The notes under the pieces: generated by a model | The model's input: only the letters and a program-made list of their open reading frames with translations | The model's database searches: none | What the model was told of the DNA's origin: nothing | In this document: positions 7,416 through 16,320 of the stretch, piece after piece | Layout of the letters: each line of letters opens with the position of its first letter | Position numbering within the stretch: position 1 is the stretch's first letter | NCBI GenBank assembly: GCA_001552515.1 | Contig: BCRI01000002.1 | Coordinates: 1-64,000 of the forward strand | Direction: 5' to 3' | Length of the DNA stretch: 64,000 nt | Source: Sphaerimonospora mesophila NBRC 14179 = JCM 3151 | GTDB lineage: Bacteria; Actinomycetota; Actinomycetes; Streptosporangiales; Streptosporangiaceae | Made by a program: the position numbers and the translations under genes

Positions 7416-8846
7416 GTGCGGGACTGGGATCACTGGGTGCTGACCGACGCCGGGTGGACGGCGAGCGCGAGCCCGGAACGGCTGACGGTCGGCGATCCGG
7501 CGACGGGCGAGCCGATCGGCCCGGCGCCGGCCGGCTGCGCGGAGGACGTCGAACGCGCCGTGGCCGCGGCTCGCCGCGCCCGGTGGGGCTGGGCCCGTAC
7601 GGCCCCGGCCGACCGGGCCGCATGCCTGCGCCGCGCGGCCGACCGGGTCGAGGCACACGCCGGGGAGCTGGCCGAGCTCGTCACCCGGGAGATGGGCAAG
7701 CCGATCGGCGACTCGCGTGGCGGCGTCGCGGCCGGCATCGGGACACTGAGGCAGTACGCCGAGCTGGGCCCGCTGCACCGGGGCCGCAGCCTGCAGGGCG
7801 CCTGGGCGGCGACCGACCTCATGGTGCGCGAACCCCGCGGCGTCGTCGCGGTGATCACCCCGTGGAACGACCCGGTGGCCATCGCCTGCGGGCTCGTCGG
7901 CGCGGCCGTGGCGACCGGCAACTGCGTGGTGTACAAGCCGTCGGAGCGCACCCCGCACACCGGGGCGCTGCTCGCCGAGCTGATCGCGGCGGAGCTGCCC
8001 CCGGGCGTGCTCACCGTACTGACCGGCGACCGGAGGGCGGGGGAGCCACTGGCCGCACACCCCGGTGTCGATCTCGTGGCCCATGTCGGCTCCACCGCGA
8101 CCGGCCGCGCCATCGCCGCGGCCGCCGTACGCACCGGCGCGGCGACGCTGCTCGAGAACGGCGGCAAGGACCCGCTGATCGTGGACGCCGGAGTCGACGT
8201 GAAGTGGGCATCGGCGCAGGCCGCGACCGGCTGCTTCGCCAATGCCGGGCAGATCTGCACCTCGGTCGAGCGGGTGTACGTCCACCGGGACGTCGCCGAC
8301 TCGTTCCTCGCCGCGCTCGTGCAGCGGGCGGAGGAACTGCGGATGGGCCCCAGCCTCGACGAGGAGACCACCCTCGGCCCGCTCGTCGACCGGGCCCAGC
8401 GCGAGATCGTGGACCGGCAGGTGCGCGCCGCGGTGGCGGCGGGCGCCCGCGCGCTGACGGGAGGCCGGGTGCCGGAAGGGCCCGGCGCCTTCTACCCGGC
8501 GACCGTGCTGAGCGGCTGCACCGACGACATGGAGATCATGCGGGCGGAGACCTTCGGCCCGGTCGCGGCCGTCCGGGTGGTGGACTCCTTCGACCAGGCG
8601 CTCGACCTCGCCTGCGCCTCGCCGTACGGCCTGGCCGCGACCGTGCTCACCCCGTCGACGGCCAACGCGCAGCGGGCCTGGCGGGAGCTACCGGTGGGCA
8701 CCGTGAAGATCAACGCGGTCTTCGGCGGCGCCCCCGGCGGCGCGGCCCAGCCGGTGGGGGCGAGCGGCCACGGCTTCGGGTACGGCCCAGAGCTGCTCGA
8801 CGAGATGACCCACGCCAAGGTCGTCCACTGGACGCCGCATCCCTGA
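7416..8846 (+). CDS. NAD(P)-dependent aldehyde dehydrogenase
   Basis: A 476-residue member of the ALDH superfamily, oxidising an unidentified aldehyde to its acid. The conserved Asn lies in VITPWNDPVA, the NAD-binding segment in VGSTATGRAI, the general-base Glu in LLENGGKDPLI and the catalytic Cys in NAGQICTSVERV. The Glu motif is usually E-L-G-G; here it is E-N-G-G. The GTG at 7416 follows GGGGAGGGG by 6-7 bases and begins where family homology begins. It is transcribed away from the importer operon and ends 25 bases from the convergent DyP gene. No pathway partner is visible. Confidence 0.88.
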   Translation: MRDWDHWVLTDAGWTASASPERLTVGDPATGEPIGPAPAGCAEDVERAVAAARRARWGWARTAPADRAACLRRAADRVEAHAGELAELVTREMGKPIGDSRGGVAAGIGTLRQYAELGPLHRGRSLQGAWAATDLMVREPRGVVAVITPWNDPVAIACGLVGAAVATGNCVVYKPSERTPHTGALLAELIAAELPPGVLTVLTGDRRAGEPLAAHPGVDLVAHVGSTATGRAIAAAAVRTGAATLLENGGKDPLIVDAGVDVKWASAQAATGCFANAGQICTSVERVYVHRDVADSFLAALVQRAEELRMGPSLDEETTLGPLVDRAQREIVDRQVRAAVAAGARALTGGRVPEGPGAFYPATVLSGCTDDMEIMRAETFGPVAAVRVVDSFDQALDLACASPYGLAATVLTPSTANAQRAWRELPVGTVKINAVFGGAPGGAAQPVGASGHGFGYGPELLDEMTHAKVVHWTPHP

Positions 8847-8871
8847 CCGTCCGTGCCGGCGTACGACGGCC

Positions 8872-10125
8872 TCACCCGGGCAGCGCGTTCACCAGGTCTT
8901 CCGCGAGGTATCCGTCCGGGCGGGCTCCGGGCGGCACGGCGAACAGCGCGCTCGACTCGTGGACGATGAACCGGCTGAGGTCGTCGGCCATGGCCAGCCG
9001 CTGCTGGATTCGGGTGAACCCCTGCCGGGGGTCACTCTGGAAGGCCAGGAACAGCAGCCCGGCGTCGGGTGCGCCGTCCGGCCGGTAGCCGTCGAAGTAG
9101 GAGAAACCCTTCCGCAGGATGACGGCGCCCGAGTTGAAGGCGGGGGACGCCTGCCGCACGTGGGCGCTCGGGCCGATGGCCAGCCCGCCGCCGGGCCGCT
9201 GCGCGTCCAGATCGATCGGCGTGAACTCGTCGCCGCCCGACAGCGGCGCCCCGGTGTCCTTGCGCCGGCCGATGATCTGTTCCTGACGCTCCCGGGACAG
9301 GGCGTCCCAGGGATCGAGCAGCATCCGGATGCGCCGGAAGACCAGGTAGGTCCCGCCGCGCAGCCACGCCGGATCGCTGTCGGGACCGGCGAAGACGTGC
9401 GCGTCGAACCCCGGATCGCCCGGCTTCGGGTTGCCGGTGCCGTCGAGCTGCCCCATCAGGTTGCGCCGGGTCGTGCCCTGGTCGACGGTCACCCCGTCGA
9501 CGGGATTGAACCCGCCCATCTGCCAGCGCACCTGCGCGATGCCGCGTGCCGTACGAGTGAGCGCCCGCAGGGCATGGGCCACCACGATCGCGTCACCCGC
9601 GGTGAGCAGGACGCCGATGTCGCCGCCGCTGCGGCGCTCGTCCAACTCGTCCCGGGGGAAGGGCGGGATCGGCGCGAGCGGGTCGGGCACCGGGACGCCC
9701 AGCTTGCGCAGCAGCGAGGAGCCGAATCCCACCGTGATCGTCAGCGTGGAGGGGCCGTAGCCGGTGGTCATGGCGTCGTCGTCGGGCACGGGTTCACCGC
9801 GGGTCAGCAGCCGGGCGTCCCGTGTCCAGGTGCGCAGCAGCGTCTCCATCTGGCGGGCCGTCGTCCCCGGCACCAGGTCGAACGCGGCGAGCCAGCCGTG
9901 CGCGGCGGTCGGGGCCAGGACGCCCGCCTGGTGAGCGCCGTCGAAGGGGATGCTCCGCTCGCCGACCCGGCGGGCACGATCTCCCTCCAGGGCCGCGGAG
10001 GCGGCGTTGCCGCCCACCGCACCCGCCACGGCGGCGGCCCCGGCGGCGGACGTCGCGGCGAGCAGCCCGCGCCTGCTGATCCGGCCGCGCGACCGATCGC
10101 CCCCCGAACGCGTCACCCTCCTCAC
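8872..10125 (-). CDS. Tat-exported DyP-type heme peroxidase
   Basis: A 417-residue dye-decolourising peroxidase. The N-terminus has a twin-arginine signal (SRRGLLAATS, then an Ala/Gly-rich hydrophobic stretch), so the heme enzyme should be exported folded. The family GXXDG motif appears as GQLDGTGNP near residue 223, and the C-terminal heme pocket region includes AHVRQASP. The GTG start overlaps the stop of the upstream Sco1-PCuAC gene as GTGA. In Streptomyces a Tat DyP (DtpA) is encoded beside Sco and PCuAC copper chaperones and works in copper-dependent morphogenesis and oxidase assembly; the same role is inferred here. Confidence 0.9.
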   Translation of the reverse strand: MRRVTRSGGDRSRGRISRRGLLAATSAAGAAAVAGAVGGNAASAALEGDRARRVGERSIPFDGAHQAGVLAPTAAHGWLAAFDLVPGTTARQMETLLRTWTRDARLLTRGEPVPDDDAMTTGYGPSTLTITVGFGSSLLRKLGVPVPDPLAPIPPFPRDELDERRSGGDIGVLLTAGDAIVVAHALRALTRTARGIAQVRWQMGGFNPVDGVTVDQGTTRRNLMGQLDGTGNPKPGDPGFDAHVFAGPDSDPAWLRGGTYLVFRRIRMLLDPWDALSRERQEQIIGRRKDTGAPLSGGDEFTPIDLDAQRPGGGLAIGPSAHVRQASPAFNSGAVILRKGFSYFDGYRPDGAPDAGLLFLAFQSDPRQGFTRIQQRLAMADDLSRFIVHESSALFAVPPGARPDGYLAEDLVNALPG

Positions 10126-11291
10126 CCCTGGGACGGCGACGGGGGACGATGGCCGATCGGCATGACGGGAGCGTCCACGGTGATCTCCTCCCCGCCCTCG
10201 AAGCGCAGCGTGAGCTTCACGTTGTCGCCCTCCCTGAGCCTGCGGGTGAGCGACTCGATCATCACATGGTAGTGGCCGCGGGTGAAGGCCAGCGTGCCGT
10301 GCGGGGGCACCGTGACCGAGGCGAGATGCCGCATCTCGGTGCCCGTGGTCTCGTGCAGCATCGACATCTCGGACACGTCGGTGCTGACCCCGGAGAGCAC
10401 GGCCGGGCGGCTGCCGGAGTTGGTGATGGTGAAATAGGCGGCGGCGACGTCGGGGGAGGCGGGCTCCGGCACGTACGCGTCCGTCACCCGCAGGTCGCCC
10501 GAGCCCGAGGACGACGTTACGGCCGACGGCGTCTTTGTGATCGGTGCGGCGGTGGACGGTGCGGTTGCGGCCGATGGCGGGGTCGCAGCCGTGAGCGGAA
10601 TACGCTCCAGCAGCCTGCGCAGATCAGCCGTGAACTCGGCCGACGACGTGCCCGAGCTGAAGATCAGCCGGCCCTGGTGGTCGCCGTCGAAGGCGATGAT
10701 CTGCCCGCCGTGGGTCACCTCGTAGTCGCCCGCCCCGGGCGTGGGCCGCTCCAGGGCGATGCCCACCGATTCGGCCGCCGCCTGGATGATCGCGAAGTCG
10801 CCGGTCAGCCCGACGAACGAGGAGTCGAACGACGCCAGCCACGACCGGACGACCTCGGGCGTGTCCCGGTCGGGATCCGTGGTGGTGAAGACGACGGAGA
10901 TCTTGTCCCGGTCCGCCGCGGGCAGCTCCCGCAGCGCCGAGGCGAGGTCGGCCATCGTCGTCGGGCAGATGTCGGGACAGTGGGTGTAGCCGAAGAAGAG
11001 CAGCGTGAGGCGTCCCGCCGTACGCTCCCGCAGCTTGAACGGCTTGCCGGCGGTGTCGGTCAACGTCACGTCGGGCTTGGACAGCGGCTCCTGCAGCCAC
11101 GTGCCGTGGAACTCCGACGATGGCCGGATCAGCCGTACGGGCGGGTCGGCCGCCCCGGTCGAGCCGCCGCATGCGGCGAGCGTGGTGAGCAGCATCAGTG
11201 CGGCGAGCAGACGCAGCACGACGATCCCGCGACGCCGGTTCGCGTGAGGGTCGCTGGCTTCACCACTCGTGATCAGTTGTGCAGACATCAT
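10122..11291 (-). CDS. Lipoprotein fusion of Sco1/SenC and PCu(A)C copper chaperones
   Basis: A 389-residue protein with two copper domains. After a lipobox (LAAC, near residue 41) comes a Sco1/SenC thioredoxin-like domain, residues about 60-230, with the copper motif CPDIC near residue 104 and a distal His in YEVTHGGQ. A Thr/Pro/Ser-rich linker (about 235-265) leads to a PCu(A)C domain, about 265-380, with the Met/His ligands in MSMLHETTGTEM and GHYHVMIE. The two are usually separate genes in actinobacteria. It probably loads copper into cytochrome oxidase CuA on the outer face of the membrane. Two adjacent ATGs (11291, 11288) and no clear ribosome site leave the exact start uncertain. Confidence 0.88.
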   Translation of the reverse strand: MMSAQLITSGEASDPHANRRRGIVVLRLLAALMLLTTLAACGGSTGAADPPVRLIRPSSEFHGTWLQEPLSKPDVTLTDTAGKPFKLRERTAGRLTLLFFGYTHCPDICPTTMADLASALRELPAADRDKISVVFTTTDPDRDTPEVVRSWLASFDSSFVGLTGDFAIIQAAAESVGIALERPTPGAGDYEVTHGGQIIAFDGDHQGRLIFSSGTSSAEFTADLRRLLERIPLTAATPPSAATAPSTAAPITKTPSAVTSSSGSGDLRVTDAYVPEPASPDVAAAYFTITNSGSRPAVLSGVSTDVSEMSMLHETTGTEMRHLASVTVPPHGTLAFTRGHYHVMIESLTRRLREGDNVKLTLRFEGGEEITVDAPVMPIGHRPPSPSQG

Positions 11292-11425
11292 GGTTCTATC
11301 CGGTTCGGCGGGACAGGGGGAACCCGGGCCGGTCGGCCGTCATGGCGGACCGGCCGGATGCCGGCTGTGGCGTCAACGGACATGACCGACCTGATCGACA
11401 CCCGGCGCTCTTGCTCTACGCTCTG

Positions 11426-11431
11426 TAGAAT
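11426..11431 (+). promoter_or_regulatory. Candidate -10 box for the methyltransferase
   Basis: TAGAAT matches the -10 consensus and lies about 98 bases upstream of the methyltransferase start. No convincing -35 box lies 16-19 bases before it, so the call is tentative. Confidence 0.3.
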
Positions 11432-11528
11432 ACGGCCTTGTCGCCCCGGTGGGCACACTGGGGCGAGACGGGGACACGGCCCGGTGCGGAGACCGGCATC
11501 CGGGCGTATCGACGCAGAGGACGGGACC

Positions 11529-12146
11529 GTGGAGAGCGCTGACTGGGACCGCCGTTACGAGACCAAGGATCTGCTGTGGTCCGAGGGCCCGAACCGATGG
11601 GTCGAGGAGGTCGCCGCCGAGCTGCCGCCCGGCCGCGCGCTGGACCTCGCGGCGGGGGAGGGGCGCAACGCCCTGTGGCTGGCGGAACGGGGCTGGACGG
11701 CCACCGCCGTCGACTTTTCCCCGGTGGCGCTGCGCCGGGCGCGCACGCTGGCCGCCGACCGGCTCGGTGAGCGCGTCGACCGGCTGGAGCTCGTCGAGGC
11801 CGATCTGAGCGAGTACGTCCCGGAACCTGGCGGGTACGACCTGGTGGTCTCCGCCTACTTCCAGGTGGGCGCCGAACTGCGGCGCCAGGTCATGCGCGCG
11901 GCCGCCGCCGCGGTGGCCCCGGGCGGCCTGCTGCTGGTGGTCGCGCACGACAGCGACAACCTGGAGCACGGCGTCGGCGGCCCGCAGGACCCGGCGGTGC
12001 TCTATACGGCCCACGACGTCGCGTCGGACATCGACGGCTGCGGTCTGGAGGTCGTACGGGCCGAGACCCGCGGTCGCGAGGTCGAGACCGACGCCGGCCG
12101 GCGCACCGCCCTCGACGCGTTCCTCCTCGCCCGCCGCCCGCGGTAG
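11529..12146 (+). CDS. Class I SAM-dependent methyltransferase
   Basis: A 205-residue Rossmann-fold methyltransferase. Motif I is LDLAAGEGRNALWLA, the acidic residue after beta-2 is in ATAVDFSP, and motif III-like LELVEADLSEY follows. The N-terminus (WDRRYETKDLLWSEGPNRWV) resembles TehB/thiopurine-type enzymes common in actinobacteria. The GTG at 11529 follows GAGG by 8 bases. Substrate cannot be assigned. It is transcribed away from the copper chaperone gene with a 237-base gap and stands alone. Confidence 0.85.
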   Translation: MESADWDRRYETKDLLWSEGPNRWVEEVAAELPPGRALDLAAGEGRNALWLAERGWTATAVDFSPVALRRARTLAADRLGERVDRLELVEADLSEYVPEPGGYDLVVSAYFQVGAELRRQVMRAAAAAVAPGGLLLVVAHDSDNLEHGVGGPQDPAVLYTAHDVASDIDGCGLEVVRAETRGREVETDAGRRTALDAFLLARRPR

Positions 12147-12287
12147 GGCGTCGCGGCGAATCCTTCGCCGGAGCGGCTGAAGGAGGTGAGCCTGGTCGAC
12201 GGATGCCTTCCGAGATCGCCGGGTGCTCGCATCGGCCGGCCGGACCTTCTTTGTCGTGTTCAGCGAAGTGAGCGAGGAGCTTGATAA

Positions 12288-12761
12288 ATGGCTCGGCCGA
12301 TCAAAGTGCTGACCGAACCGTCGGGTATCTCCGATTTCTTCGGAGTCGCGGACATGGGAGCCATGGACGGCGACTGCGAGGGAGAGGCCACTATCTGGGA
12401 TGTCGGGCCCGCTTTCGAATGGATCGAGGTCGGACCCAACGGGGTGACTTTCAGCGTCAAGTATGGGGCGAAAGCCTACGTACGTTACGAACTCTGGGAT
12501 ACGCGGCCATCGCCGATCGATCCCTCGTGGCAGCGGTCCTGGGAAGGACGGCTTTACCTGGCTTCCGGGCGGATCGTCGCAGTGAGCTACGCCGGCGATG
12601 AAGCGGATTGCCATACTCCGTTCGACCTCGGTCGGCAGGCCACGAGCTGGTCGGCCCGCATCTCCGCGAAGATTCCGATGAACGACACCGATCCCGAATT
12701 TCCCGGCGACATCTATCGAGTCGGCCTGTTCAAGCTGCAGTTCTGGGCCGGGGCATCGTAG
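12288..12761 (+). CDS. Hypothetical protein, 157 aa
   Basis: I do not recognise this protein. The ATG follows GCGAGGAGC by 7 bases and the frame shows normal codon bias, so it is probably real. It is soluble, rich in aromatic residues and beta-prone, with Trp-rich blocks (FEWIEVGPN, WQRSWEGRLYLASGR, ATSWSARIS), and has no signal peptide or membrane segment. The surrounding 2 kb has lower GC and few recognisable genes, fitting an accessory locus. An immunity- or antitoxin-like role is possible but nothing in the sequence proves it. Confidence 0.6.
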   Translation: MARPIKVLTEPSGISDFFGVADMGAMDGDCEGEATIWDVGPAFEWIEVGPNGVTFSVKYGAKAYVRYELWDTRPSPIDPSWQRSWEGRLYLASGRIVAVSYAGDEADCHTPFDLGRQATSWSARISAKIPMNDTDPEFPGDIYRVGLFKLQFWAGAS

Positions 12762-13287
12762 CGGTCGTGGTGGGCGATCTCGGCCGGCGAACGACGGACC
12801 GGTATCCATGGTCCGCTACGTGCAACAGTTGCTCGTCGAACCCGGACGACCTGCTGACGCTCTCCGGTCGTGCGCGGCCGAGGTAGTCCTGCATGGACTG
12901 GAAGGCGCCATCGTGGACTCCTCTCTTAAGGTCGCCGAACATGCCTCCATGGGCCGGTTCGCCGACGCTGAGAAGGCCGCCGTCGTCACTCTGGGCGGGC
13001 TCGCAGCGAGTCGGAATGTCCGGTCTTCAGCGTGGATGGGGCTGGCCGTTCAGCACGGAGATCAGGTCGACGATCGGCACCGGAATGATCGACGGGAGCC
13101 ACGAGCTCTCTCAAGAGGCCAGAGAAAAAGGCCTTTCGGACATTGTGAACATTTGTGGTAATCGGCATTTACTTCTCGTATTTTCTTTGGAATTCATCGG
13201 CGGCGAGTATTGCTGATTGTCGATGGGCTATGAGAGAATTCAGACAGGTTTTCGAACTGCCGGGTTCGGTGTGGAGGGAGCGGGCCG
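12762..13287. other. 526-base gap with possible gene remnant
   Basis: No confident gene. A plus-strand open frame from 12808 has protein-like text up to about residue 75 (VVLHGLEGAIVDSSLK, then AEHASMGRFADAEKAAVV), and from about 13040 the next frame looks more protein-like (TGMIDGSHELSQEAREKG). This pattern fits a decayed gene with a frameshift near 13040-13060, but it could be chance. The part from 13140 to 13250 is AT-rich for this genome and probably holds the promoter of the next gene. Confidence 0.3.
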
Positions 13288-13833
13288 ATGAAGCGGGACG
13301 GGTCGGTGCGACCGGGACGGCCGAGGGTGATGGCGCTGAGGCTGGCGGAGCTGCGGCCGGTCGACCCGCTCATGTTCGAGGAGTTGCGGGAAGCGCGGCT
13401 TTCTCCGGTGCCGTCTTTCCTGAAGGCCGTGTTGTGGAACGAGCAGGAGGACGCACGGCCGGAGGAGATGGACCGCACGGAGACTCACGCGGAGGCCGAT
13501 ACGCCGGCTCCTGCCGATCCCCCAGCCGAGTCTCGTGCGGTGGCCCGTGTGGAGAGGTCCTCCCCTGGAGAGTCGCCTGCCGGGCCATGGCCGGGCCGGT
13601 CCGTGGATTCCGCCGGCTCGATCTCCTCCGGAGACGGTCCCCTGACCACCCTCGGACACGGTCGCGGGTACGGCTCCGCGCGCGGTCTACGGGCGAGCAC
13701 GGGTGTGTACGCGGCAGGTGCGCGGAGTCCGACGGGCCCGATGAACCCGGCGATCCCGCCGCACCGTGTGAGTGCGTCGATCCCGGCGAGCGCGGCCATC
13801 CGGGCGGGCCCGCCGTACCGGGGTGGGCCCTGA
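13288..13833 (+). CDS. Hypothetical protein with Pro/Ser-rich tail, 181 aa
   Basis: No family recognised. The ATG is preceded by GGAGGGAGC with 6-9 base spacing, the best evidence that it is translated. The first 65 residues look like a compact charged domain (LRLAELRPVDPLMFEELREA). The rest is low-complexity Pro, Ser, Gly and Ala with no membrane segment, and may be disordered or, if there is a frameshift, out of frame. It lies in the accessory stretch between the methyltransferase and the LOG-like gene. Confidence 0.4.
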   Translation: MKRDGSVRPGRPRVMALRLAELRPVDPLMFEELREARLSPVPSFLKAVLWNEQEDARPEEMDRTETHAEADTPAPADPPAESRAVARVERSSPGESPAGPWPGRSVDSAGSISSGDGPLTTLGHGRGYGSARGLRASTGVYAAGARSPTGPMNPAIPPHRVSASIPASAAIRAGPPYRGGP

Positions 13834-14156
13834 CTCGGGTACGGCCGAGCCGGATGAGTCCGGTGATCCGGGCAGTGAAACCGCCGGTATGTGCAGGAAG
13901 TCGCCGTAGGGGATCAAGTCCCAGAGCGAGGACGACCTCTGCTCCGTCCTATCCCGGCGGACGCCGGTGTTTCCTCCGCTCTTCGACCGGACGGCACTGG
14001 TCGACGGGCGGCGCCGACTGACCAGGAGGCACGGTTCACCGGGCGGCGCTGGTCGATCAGGAGACACGGGGTGCCCTGGGTCATGCCGTCTTGCGATCGG
14101 CGACCTCTCGGGAGGTTCCCGGCCGCCCGACCCGGATCCGATGACATGATCGCAGG
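13834..14156. other. 323-base gap holding a tandem repeat
   Basis: No gene is supported here. The only structure seen is a pair of imperfect 30-base repeats at 14005-14034 and 14040-14069. The GTG of the LOG-like gene follows directly. Confidence 0.4.
14005..14069. repeat. Two imperfect 30-base tandem repeats
   Basis: Copies at 14005-14034 and 14040-14069 both begin CGGGCGGCGC and end AGGAGRCACGG. They differ at a few positions in the middle, with a 35-base period. A local duplication in non-coding or decaying sequence is the simplest reading. Confidence 0.5.
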
Positions 14157-14630
14157 GTGGCGATCCAGGTGTCGGTCTGCGGGCCGCGCGACTGCACGGG
14201 TGAGGACGAGCGCAACGCGCGCGAGGTCGGCCGGTTGCTGGCCGAGCGCGGTGCGGTGGTGATCTGCGGCGGTTACACCGGCGTGATGGCGGCCGTCGCG
14301 GCCGGGGCACGCTCGGCCGGCGGGACCGTCGTCGGCATCCTGTCCCGGCCCGACCGCGAGCACGCCAACCCCGACCTGAGCATCGTGATCCCCACCGGGG
14401 TCGGCGAGGCCCGCAACAACATCATCGTCAACTCCGGCGACGCCGTGATCGTCATCGGCGGCTCCTGGGGCACCCTGTCCGAGCTCGCCCTCGCCATGCG
14501 CCACGGCCGTGCCCCCGTGGTCCAGCTCGGCGGCTGGCGACTGCTCGACCAGGACGGTCATCCCGTCCCGGGCGTACGGCACGCCACCTCACCCGCGCAG
14601 GCTTTGCGACTCACGGGCCTGTGGCCTTGA
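14157..14630 (+). CDS. LOG-like Rossmann protein, TIGR00725 type
   Basis: A 157-residue protein of the LOG/MCP-like superfamily, related to cytokinin riboside monophosphate phosphoribohydrolases. Key segments are VSVCGPRDC at the N-terminus, VICGGYTGVMAAVAAGAR with the nucleotide-binding GG-T-G turn, and VIVIGGSWGTLSELALA, equivalent to the family GGxGTxxE motif. Members of this short subgroup have no firmly known substrate. The GTG at 14157 precedes the first beta strand directly. It is convergent with rtcB. Confidence 0.8.
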   Translation: MAIQVSVCGPRDCTGEDERNAREVGRLLAERGAVVICGGYTGVMAAVAAGARSAGGTVVGILSRPDREHANPDLSIVIPTGVGEARNNIIVNSGDAVIVIGGSWGTLSELALAMRHGRAPVVQLGGWRLLDQDGHPVPGVRHATSPAQALRLTGLWP

Positions 14631-14955
14631 CCTCCTCCGTCAGGCCTCGCGGACGGGCGCCGTTCCTGACGGTCTCCCTATCCGGGAGGGACCTACGTCA
14701 GGCCGCGCGTGCTCGGGCAGGCCGCCTCTTCGTCGCGACGCCCCTGTTCACGGCGGCGGCTCAGCGGCCGTGAACCACGGTGCGGTCACCCTGATGTCCG
14801 CAGGGGCTTCCGTACGGCTCGAAGAGACGGGTCGCTTCCCAGCATTCCCAAGCCGTTCCGTTGAAGCCGTCCCGTTGAAACCGCCCCTTTGGAGCCGTCT
14901 ATCCGGGGCGACCGGTTACGATCACGAGTTCCGCACGAGGTCGTCCCCCGACAGC
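14631..14955. other. 325-base convergent gap with weak hairpins
   Basis: No gene is supported. The gap separates the rightward LOG-like gene from leftward rtcB. TCCCT and AGGGA around 14680-14700 can pair, and a longer imperfect stem joins GACGGTC with GACCTACGTC, which might stop transcription from the left, but there is no T tract. A short direct repeat of CCGTTGAARCCG occurs at about 14855-14885. Confidence 0.35.
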
Positions 14956-16110
14956 TCAGCCCTTGTAGTTGAACACCTGCCGGAGCGTGTGCCGGATTTC
15001 GACCAGGTCCTTCTGGTCGGCCATCACCTGGTCGATCGGCTTGTACGCCTCCGGGTGCTCGTCCACGAGGGCGGCGGCCCGGTCGGCGTTCCAGGTCCGC
15101 CCGTGCATCGCCTCGGTCAGCGACCTGGCCGACAGCTCCCGCCTGGCCCGCCCCCGCGACATCCGGCGGCCCGCGCCGTGCGAGCAGGAGTTGTACGAGG
15201 CCGGATTGCCGCGGCCGCGCACGATGTACGACCTTGTGCCCATCGACCCGGGAATGACGCCCTCATCACCCCGGTCGGCCTTGATGGCCCCCTTACGGGT
15301 GATCCACAGCTCCCTGCCGAAATGCGTCTCCATCTGGGTGAAGTTGTGGTGGCAATTGATCGTCCGTACCCGAGCGCCCTTGCCGACGACGCGGAACAGG
15401 GCCTCGACCAGCACCCGGTCCATCCGCGCCCGCGAGGCCATGGCGTACCGCTGAGACCACAGCATGTCCTCGATGTACGCCTCGAACTCCGGCGTCCCCT
15501 GTGAGAAGTAGGCGAGGTCGGGGTCCTCCAGCCCGACGAGACTCCGCCTCATCAGCTTCTTGGCCTCGACGATGTGCCTGGTGGCGAGTTGGTTGCCGAT
15601 GCCGCGCGAGCCGGAGTGCAGCACGGTCCAGACCCGGTCCCGCTCGTCCAGGCAGACCTCGACGAAGTGGTTGCCGGACCCGAGCGTGCCGAACTGGGTC
15701 GCCACCGTCTTCTCCTGCTTGGGGGTCAGGTCGGTGTGCGGCAGGCCGAGCTCGCCGAGGGCCCGGTCCACGGCGCGGTCGGCGTGCCCCTTGCCGACAC
15801 CCGCCGGGATGCGCCGCTCCACCAGCGGCATCAGCGCGTCGAGGGTGTCGGGAAGGTCGGCGGCGGTGAGCGTCGTCTCGGTCGCGATCATGCCGCAGCC
15901 GATGTCGACGCCGACCGCGGCGGGGATGACGGCGCCCTCGGTGGGGATCACCGATCCGACGGTCGCCCCGATGCCGATGTGCGCGTCCGGCATGAGCGCG
16001 ACGTGACCCGACACGACCGGCAGGCGGGCGGTTCTGGCGGCCTGCTCGATCGTGCCCGCGTCGATCTCGCTCGCCCAGGACAGGAGGTTGTGCGCTACCT
16101 CGTTCGGCAT
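14956..16110 (-). CDS. rtcB: RNA-splicing ligase RtcB
   Basis: A 384-residue GTP- and Mn-dependent RNA ligase that joins 2',3'-cyclic phosphate or 3'-phosphate ends to 5'-OH ends, used in RNA repair. Diagnostic motifs are GVDIGCGM, LGSGNHFVEV, LHSGSRGIG, INCHHN, and SHGAGRRMSR with the guanylated His near residue 310. Length is within the bacterial range. The ATG follows AAGGGG by 7 bases. No archease or RtcR-like regulator is adjacent, so control is not visible. Confidence 0.95.
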   Translation of the reverse strand: MPNEVAHNLLSWASEIDAGTIEQAARTARLPVVSGHVALMPDAHIGIGATVGSVIPTEGAVIPAAVGVDIGCGMIATETTLTAADLPDTLDALMPLVERRIPAGVGKGHADRAVDRALGELGLPHTDLTPKQEKTVATQFGTLGSGNHFVEVCLDERDRVWTVLHSGSRGIGNQLATRHIVEAKKLMRRSLVGLEDPDLAYFSQGTPEFEAYIEDMLWSQRYAMASRARMDRVLVEALFRVVGKGARVRTINCHHNFTQMETHFGRELWITRKGAIKADRGDEGVIPGSMGTRSYIVRGRGNPASYNSCSHGAGRRMSRGRARRELSARSLTEAMHGRTWNADRAAALVDEHPEAYKPIDQVMADQKDLVEIRHTLRQVFNYKG

Positions 16111-16320
16111 GTCGATCCCCTTCTTTCGAGATCCACTCTGCCGAGATTCCCCGTGGTTTCACACCGATTATTTCTCCGGGCCAGGTCAGCCGGCCGGTCG
16201 GCCCCGGTCACGGCGATCATGGGGAATCCCGGCGCGGCGGGGGAGGTTGCCCGGACAGGTGGATTGCCGCACCGTCGGCGGCAGGCCGTAGGCTGAGGGT
16301 TCTCGCACAAGGAGGTCATC

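Noticed and set aside
12808-13161. A 117-codon open frame as a separate gene
   Set aside because: No ribosome site, its second half loses protein-like text, and a neighbouring frame looks better from about 13040; treated as a possible remnant.
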